In this document: positions 59,860 to 64,000 of the stretch, piece after piece
Layout: each line of letters starts with the position of its first letter
Numbering within the stretch: the first letter of the stretch is position 1
Assembly (NCBI GenBank): GCA_030248065.1
Contig: JASAMV010003993.1
Location: 1 to 64,000 of the forward strand
Length of the DNA: 64,000 nucleotides
DNA from: Rhynchonema sp. JSB1_4
Taxonomy: Eukaryota > Nematoda > Chromadorea > Monhysterida > Xyalidae
Reading direction: 5' to 3'
Position numbers and translations under genes: made by a program
Notes under the pieces: generated by a model
The model's database searches: none
Told to the model about the DNA's origin: nothing
What the model saw: the letters and a program-made list of their open reading frames with translations, nothing else

Positions 59860-60505
59860 TCATTTAGGTTCGAACGTGGTAGTCTCCAATGCAGTTGCAT
59901 TTGCAACGGTTGTCTGATTGTCAGCCCCATCTCCCGACACGACTAAGTCCTTGTTCTTCACTTCCACCCTCGTGCCCGGAGGTAGTCGTAGTTTCAGGTT
60001 CAGTCCCTGATCGTCAACGTGAATTGTTTCTCTTTTCCTCACATCTTTGTCGTCCTCCTGGCCTTTCTGTGATGTTTCAAACGCAGTTTGAGAGGGTGAT
60101 TTGGTCGTTTTGGCCGGAAACTTTGTGATCGGTTCAAATCTATTTTTGGTCACGTGACAATGAGTTGTAGTGTTTAGAACTTTCTCGTGCCACAAATTTC
60201 GACGTTGTTTTATTTTGAGCTTGAAAAGAAGTTATTCTAATAATTCTTTTAGCACATTCAAAAGTTTGACGCGACCAACTTTTTGATTCTTGATCACCCA
60301 AAAAAATTATTACCGCACCTAAAAATCAAGTCACAAATAGGAATATGGAATAGCCAACCGATGGCAAATGTGATTCCATAATCTTATTGTACGCAATTAA
60401 CGGGTCTGGATCCTTCTTACTCCCGATCAGTCCGCACTCAACTTGGCTGTGAATTGCGAACAGCAGAGCGACGATGGTGATTGGCCAGTGATGTATTGGC
60501 AGCAT
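59860..60505 (-). CDS. small secreted protein B of the local family
   Basis: Two exons (60359-60505 and 59860-60066 on the minus strand) give 117 residues. The signal peptide is MLPIHHWPITIVALLFAIHSQ. Exon 1 ends HLPS in phase 0 and exon 2 starts KGQEDDKDVRKRET, matching protein A (KGMEDDKLKAKRET). Dibasic cleavage would release a peptide starting near ETIH. The shared core is LNLKLRLPPGTRVEVKN, followed by two N-glycosylation sites (NQT, NAT) and a Thr-rich end. There is no hydrophobic tail, so it is secreted. Transcribed divergently from protein C. Confidence 0.75.
60108..60297. mobile_element. palindromic repeat (AACTTGGTGA family), diverged
   Basis: AACTTTGTGATCGGTTCAAATC with TTGGTCACGTGAC at the left, and GACGCGACCAACTTTTTGATTC with TTGATCACCC at the right. 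The central GCCACAAATTTCGACG matches the inner core. It fills most of the single intron of secreted protein B. Confidence 0.65.
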
Positions 60506-60658
60506 TCTGATTGGCTGGATCAATTGATTGTATTGCTGTACGAAAATTGAAGAATAAATGTTACAAATGAATTTAAAAAAATCTATGATTTCAGAATTTT
60601 TACAGACATAATTTTCCCATATTTCGCTTGCCAGTAACTTCATAATGACATAATACAA
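60506..60658. promoter_or_regulatory. shared divergent promoter region
   Basis: Only 153 bp separate the start codons of secreted proteins B (-) and C (+), so the two must share promoter sequence. It is AT-rich. Acceptor-like sites (GATTTCAG near 60597 on plus; CCAATCAG before the minus start) could mean trans-splicing or an upstream non-coding exon. No TATA box is convincing. Confidence 0.55.
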
Positions 60659-61202
60659 ATGATTCTCCCTTCTTCAACCGTCATATTTCTGCTGGTAATC
60701 AATTTGGACCAAAATGACTGCGGACCGATTACGCCGAGTATGCGTGCGATAACAGCGGTAAGCAGTATCTTTGTTCTACGTTTCTTTCGTGGAATATTTT
60801 CGGTACTCACGCGCTCTTCAAATGAGAATTTTTTCTTTTTGTTGGAAATAGAAGTGATGAGAGCACTTGTACATTTTTTCTGAAACATCACAGAACTCCA
60901 TACCCGAGAAAGTGATCGACGTGAACGAAAGATTGCAACTCAAACTACGTCTACCGCCCGACACGGAGATTCAATGGAAGATCAGAAATGTGACTGGCTC
61001 ACCAAATCAGACATTAACCGGAATTGAGGACGAAATAAAACGACGACCAAAACTGCCAGAACCAACGACAGTGAAAACGGAACCACCGAAACGCGAAATT
61101 CCCGTTGAAAATAATGCCGTTGAGGAAAATGATGATGTAAAGAAAGAGAAGATGGAGAATTCGATAGAATTTGGTGACCAAGCGACTACGGAGGCCGAAT
61201 AG
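60659..61202 (+). CDS. small secreted protein C of the local family
   Basis: Two exons (60659-60757 and 60894-61202) give 135 residues. The signal peptide is MILPSSTVIFLLVINLDQND. Exon 2 carries the shared core LQLKLRLPPDTEIQWK, an N-glycosylation site (NVT) and (NQT), then a long Pro/Glu/Lys-rich acidic tail ending QATTEAE. It lacks the KGxEDD...KRET start of exon 2 seen in A and B. The position of the intron, and the TGAAACATCACAG intron end, are the same as in B. The function is unknown. Confidence 0.72.
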
Positions 61203-61336
61203 TTGGCTGGCACTGTTTAATTTCATACGTTTGGGTGCTCATGCTTCTTGAGCAGGACAATAAAAGATATAATGAAAGTGGGGATTGCGAAATGAACATA
61301 ACAATCGTCATCACACATATCATATCATTGCGAAGA

Positions 61337-61735
61337 CTAGACGGGACCCATGCCTACGGCCCGGCTACAGCGCCGCGCCCGTGTCGTGCCACCCCCCCGC
61401 CCGAAGACCCGTTAGCATACCCAAAGCTACCCGTGAAAATTGACCCGTCCGCGCCTCCGAGGGAGGGGGCCACAGACAGACAGACAGACATTTACATATG
61501 TACATACATGTAAAGTAAAACTACGCCAACACGAGCCCGATTGCGGAGCTGGCAAAATGGTGAAACATTCACACGTGGCTGCTGATTTGGGAAACGTTAC
61601 ACGTTGTGGAATACAACGTTTGGAGCATGATGATTTTCTCTTTCTTTGCGTTTTGCAAGTTCACCACCTCCGAAATCGGGCTCGTGTTGGCGTAGTTTGC
61701 CTTTACGTCTTCCTGTTTTAGTAGTATATGTAGAT
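61337..61735 (+). repeat. GACCCGTTAGCATACCC repeat, copy 2, interrupted
   Basis: The same start, middle (GAAGACCCGTTAGCATACCC) and end (CGTCTTCCTGTTTTAGTAGT) as the copy at 57035. A foldback of about 200 bp lies between the tetranucleotide tract and the end. Confidence 0.8.
61510..61706. mobile_element. foldback element nested in repeat copy 2
   Basis: Inverted arms of about 36 bp: GTAAAGTAAAACTACGCCAA with CACGAGCCCGATT at the left, and AATCGGGCTCGTGTTGGCGT with AGTTTGCCTTTAC at the right. A related solo arm (GAAATCGGACTCGTGTTGGC) is at about 35240-35265. No coding capacity. Confidence 0.8.
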
Positions 61736-61831
61736 TGTTGATTGTTGGCAGAAGATACACTTCGATTCACTGCGTTGTGATATTGAATTCATACATAACC
61801 AATTAAAGGTCGCATTTTGATAACCACCATC

Positions 61832-62258
61832 ATGCTATCATTTTACGCGCCACCAATTTGGCTGGTGATTATCTTGTTGATTCGTGGCGGTTGGTTTGTT
61901 GCCTTGTTTCTTAGCTTATGGCACCATTTTTCAACTTGTAAGGGAGCTCCTTAAACCAGAGAAGAGTTCAATAAGTACAATATTTCTTTCCTATACCATT
62001 CCGATCCAGGCGTCGGAGCCATTGAACCACAGTCGATAGGCGAACCTAGACCAGTGAACATTGACATGGCACTCACGGCCAACTACGATTTGGATAGGGC
62101 TCGACACAAAGTATGATTCGTCTTCTTTTTAAAATTACCGATGGTTTATAATATTACCAAAATTCAGCCAATTGTTGCAATTTGAACATCTCTATCGCTT
62201 TCAGCGAAAAGTGAAAGTGAAGAATATTGGTACGTTGGTTAAATTCAAGGGTATTTGA
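61832..62258 (+). CDS. short secreted basic peptide precursor D
   Basis: Three exons (61832-61889, 62010-62110, 62205-62258) join to 70 residues. The signal peptide is MLSFYAPPIWLVIILLIRGG. The mature part contains NIDMALTANYDLDRARHKR and ends with a lysine-rich stretch (KVKVKNIGTLVKFKGI). A dibasic site could free the last 15 residues as a cationic amphipathic peptide. It does not share the KLxLPxGT core clearly, though VKVKNIGTLVKF has a similar alternating pattern, so membership in the A-C family is unproven. An antimicrobial or neuropeptide role would be speculation. Confidence 0.55.
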
Positions 62259-63536
62259 TCAACGATTGCTTGTGAAAAACGTGTAAAGTGTTTTAGATTG
62301 TTTATCGTTATTTTGTATTTTTAATCAATATTCGTGGTAGACTGTGCTTAAAAATAAAACAACCGATGCTTTAATCATTGCATGTGAGTCAAAACATCCC
62401 CATGCCAACATAAAAAATGAACGTGACTTGAGGACTGGGACCAGGGGCACTAGCAAACGAAAAAACTTCACATCATAAACCATGTAATTATTGGCCATTT
62501 GTTATTTAACTAATGAACCGTTTCCTGTTATTTGTTGTACAGCTACTAGGTTATTTTTAAAATCTCGAAATACACATACATAAACGTTACCTTGCATTCC
62601 ACATTTGTGCATAACAATTGAATATTGATGACTAACGGTTGTCATTGTTGAAGGTCACACATTTTTGCCCATTTTCTGCTAAATGTCAGGTGTTTGATGT
62701 TTTCACGTGCATTGTATGCCACCAACATTTTTTACGTGTTTATTGTGTCAGCATTATCGTTTTGTTATGTTAGATTTCCTGTATTCAGTGCAGAATTCAC
62801 GCTTCTGGGACGTCTATGTGTGTTGTGCGTGCATTTTTTCAATATGTTGTTCACTGTGTTTTTCTTCTTTCCCGTTATCCGCAAGTACCGGTGTAGCGGC
62901 CCGACACTTTAAACAACCATTGATAACTACATTTTTTATTGACAGTAATAAATTTAAAGGGATATGAATTTTATGTACATGCGCCGAAGAGAGAACAGAG
63001 GGTGCCGCAATGAGGAAACAAGAAGTATGCGATACCGCAGGTGCAAATGGAAAGCTGCATTTGTTGAGCATCAGTGGTGTCTTACGGTACTTTAAATGGA
63101 GAAGTGTTTTCAGACAAAAGTGTACCTTCAAAGAAAGAGCTATTAAAGGATCATTACATCTTACGAGCAATAAAGCGTATTACGGAAAGATCACATCAGT
63201 TCTTATATAGTTACAGTCATAATGCACCTATGTAGCCCACCACGGGCTAGCGAATTTCCCGCATTTCTCCGTTTCAAATGTATTCGTTCTCAAGACCATA
63301 AAATGAACAGATTACGACGTAACCTAATGACGGGAACACAGGGCGAAAATTTTTAGTTTTTTCTGGCATCTGATATTTATGAAATGATTCGTTAGCGCCT
63401 AAATCGGATAGACAAAAATAAAATAGCTACGATATGTCAGAAATTATGATTTTGATACATTTTGCAACAAATTGTGCGCACGCCAAACAATAACAGCCAG
63501 TTCATATGAATGAAGGCAGGTGCAGCATTGACTTAC
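62259..63536. other. intergenic, no gene seen
   Basis: AT-rich spacer between peptide D (+) and a partial minus-strand gene. The open frames here have no signal peptide, domain or splice support. Confidence 0.45.
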
Positions 63537-64000
63537 TGGTGCAACAGCTGGTCTGGGTCGGGTCGACCAAATTATCCTGATCGATCAGTTTGTGACAGAA
63601 ACATGTCGGTTTGTTTTCGTTGGCGACTAAATGTTCCCTCAGTAACATCTGCATGAGATGACAGCATTCACAGGAAGTAGCAGCAGTCACTTGCGTTTGT
63701 TGTTTCGCCACGCGCGTGCTGTTTTTCCCACGCAAACGCGACCACACACGTTTCAGCAGGCCAGCTGATGTTTCATTGTTAGCTTGCTGCTTGACGTGAT
63801 GTGACACGAGCCGAATGGTGGACGTTGCTGTGCGCATCGGGTCCCTGTCTTGGACGAGACGTCGTCTTGCCGGTGGTTCGAGTGTGTGGTACTCCCGGTC
63901 GGCAGCTGGCCCGATCAATCCAGTGCCATGTTGTTGTAGATTCGACCACGATCCGGACCCGGTGGGTGCTGGTCTGAGGCCGGACAAAGGGGGCGGCAGT
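63537..64000 (-). CDS. partial exon of an unidentified gene
   Basis: A 464-nt exon is open to the right window edge and ends at a strong donor (ACCA/GTAAGT) at 63536. It encodes a basic, polar stretch (PPARRRLVQDRDP; KRVWSRLRGKNS) followed by a Cys-rich part (CECCHLMQMLL ... CFCHKLI ... SCC). It contains the NETSA codons that include the TGAAACATCA 10-mer. Start and remaining exons lie outside the window. No family was recognised. Confidence 0.55.

Overview
The window is nuclear DNA of an invertebrate animal. Genes are split by many short to medium introns, coding exons have animal homologues, and there are many short interspersed repeats. A nematode is the best guess: one gene is built of WAP, antistasin-like, Lustrin-type cysteine, thyroglobulin type-1 and Kunitz modules, there is a globin with a Gln at the likely distal position, and TTAGGC-like hexamers occur in introns. 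The species cannot be named from the sequence, and another invertebrate is possible.

Layout, left to right. 0.3-8.6 kb (+): a long many-exon gene with two SWIM zinc fingers, an AT-hook-like segment and a FLYWCH-like segment. 10.3-15.7 kb (+): a uridine-cytidine kinase-like protein (UCKL1), 15 exons that join in frame to 593 residues. 17.0-20.5 kb (+): UFD1, the ubiquitin-binding cofactor of p97/VCP, 10 exons. 21.4-41.1 kb (-): one very large modular membrane-anchored protease-inhibitor-like protein, in which an antistasin, Lustrin, WAP, WAP, thyroglobulin cassette repeats. It ends with Kunitz, SEA-like and transmembrane segments and a short cytoplasmic tail. 41-47.5 kb: no gene seen. 47.5-50.4 kb (+): a secreted Thr-rich protein of unknown function. 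53.1-54.3 kb (+): a globin. 55.0-62.3 kb: a CSK-like SH3-SH2-kinase gene predicted to be catalytically dead, among four small secreted-protein genes. At least two of these, probably three, are paralogues with a shared beta-strand-like motif, and two are divergently transcribed from a 153-bp spacer. 63.5-64 kb (-): one exon of an unidentified gene running off the edge.

The genes do not form a pathway. UCKL1 and UFD1 are housekeeping genes. The large inhibitor gene and the small secreted proteins are the most unusual content. Introns carry several non-autonomous repeat families: a hAT-like MITE with an intact 8-bp target duplication in UFD1, palindromic elements ending near AACTTGGTGATCGGATC, a CCCGACACCCGAC-rich family, tRNA-related foldbacks, and a nested insertion at 61.5 kb. 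The 10-mer TGATGTTTCA/TGAAACATCA occurs at least 19 times, often at intron ends. All exon models were made by eye from reading frame and splice consensus.
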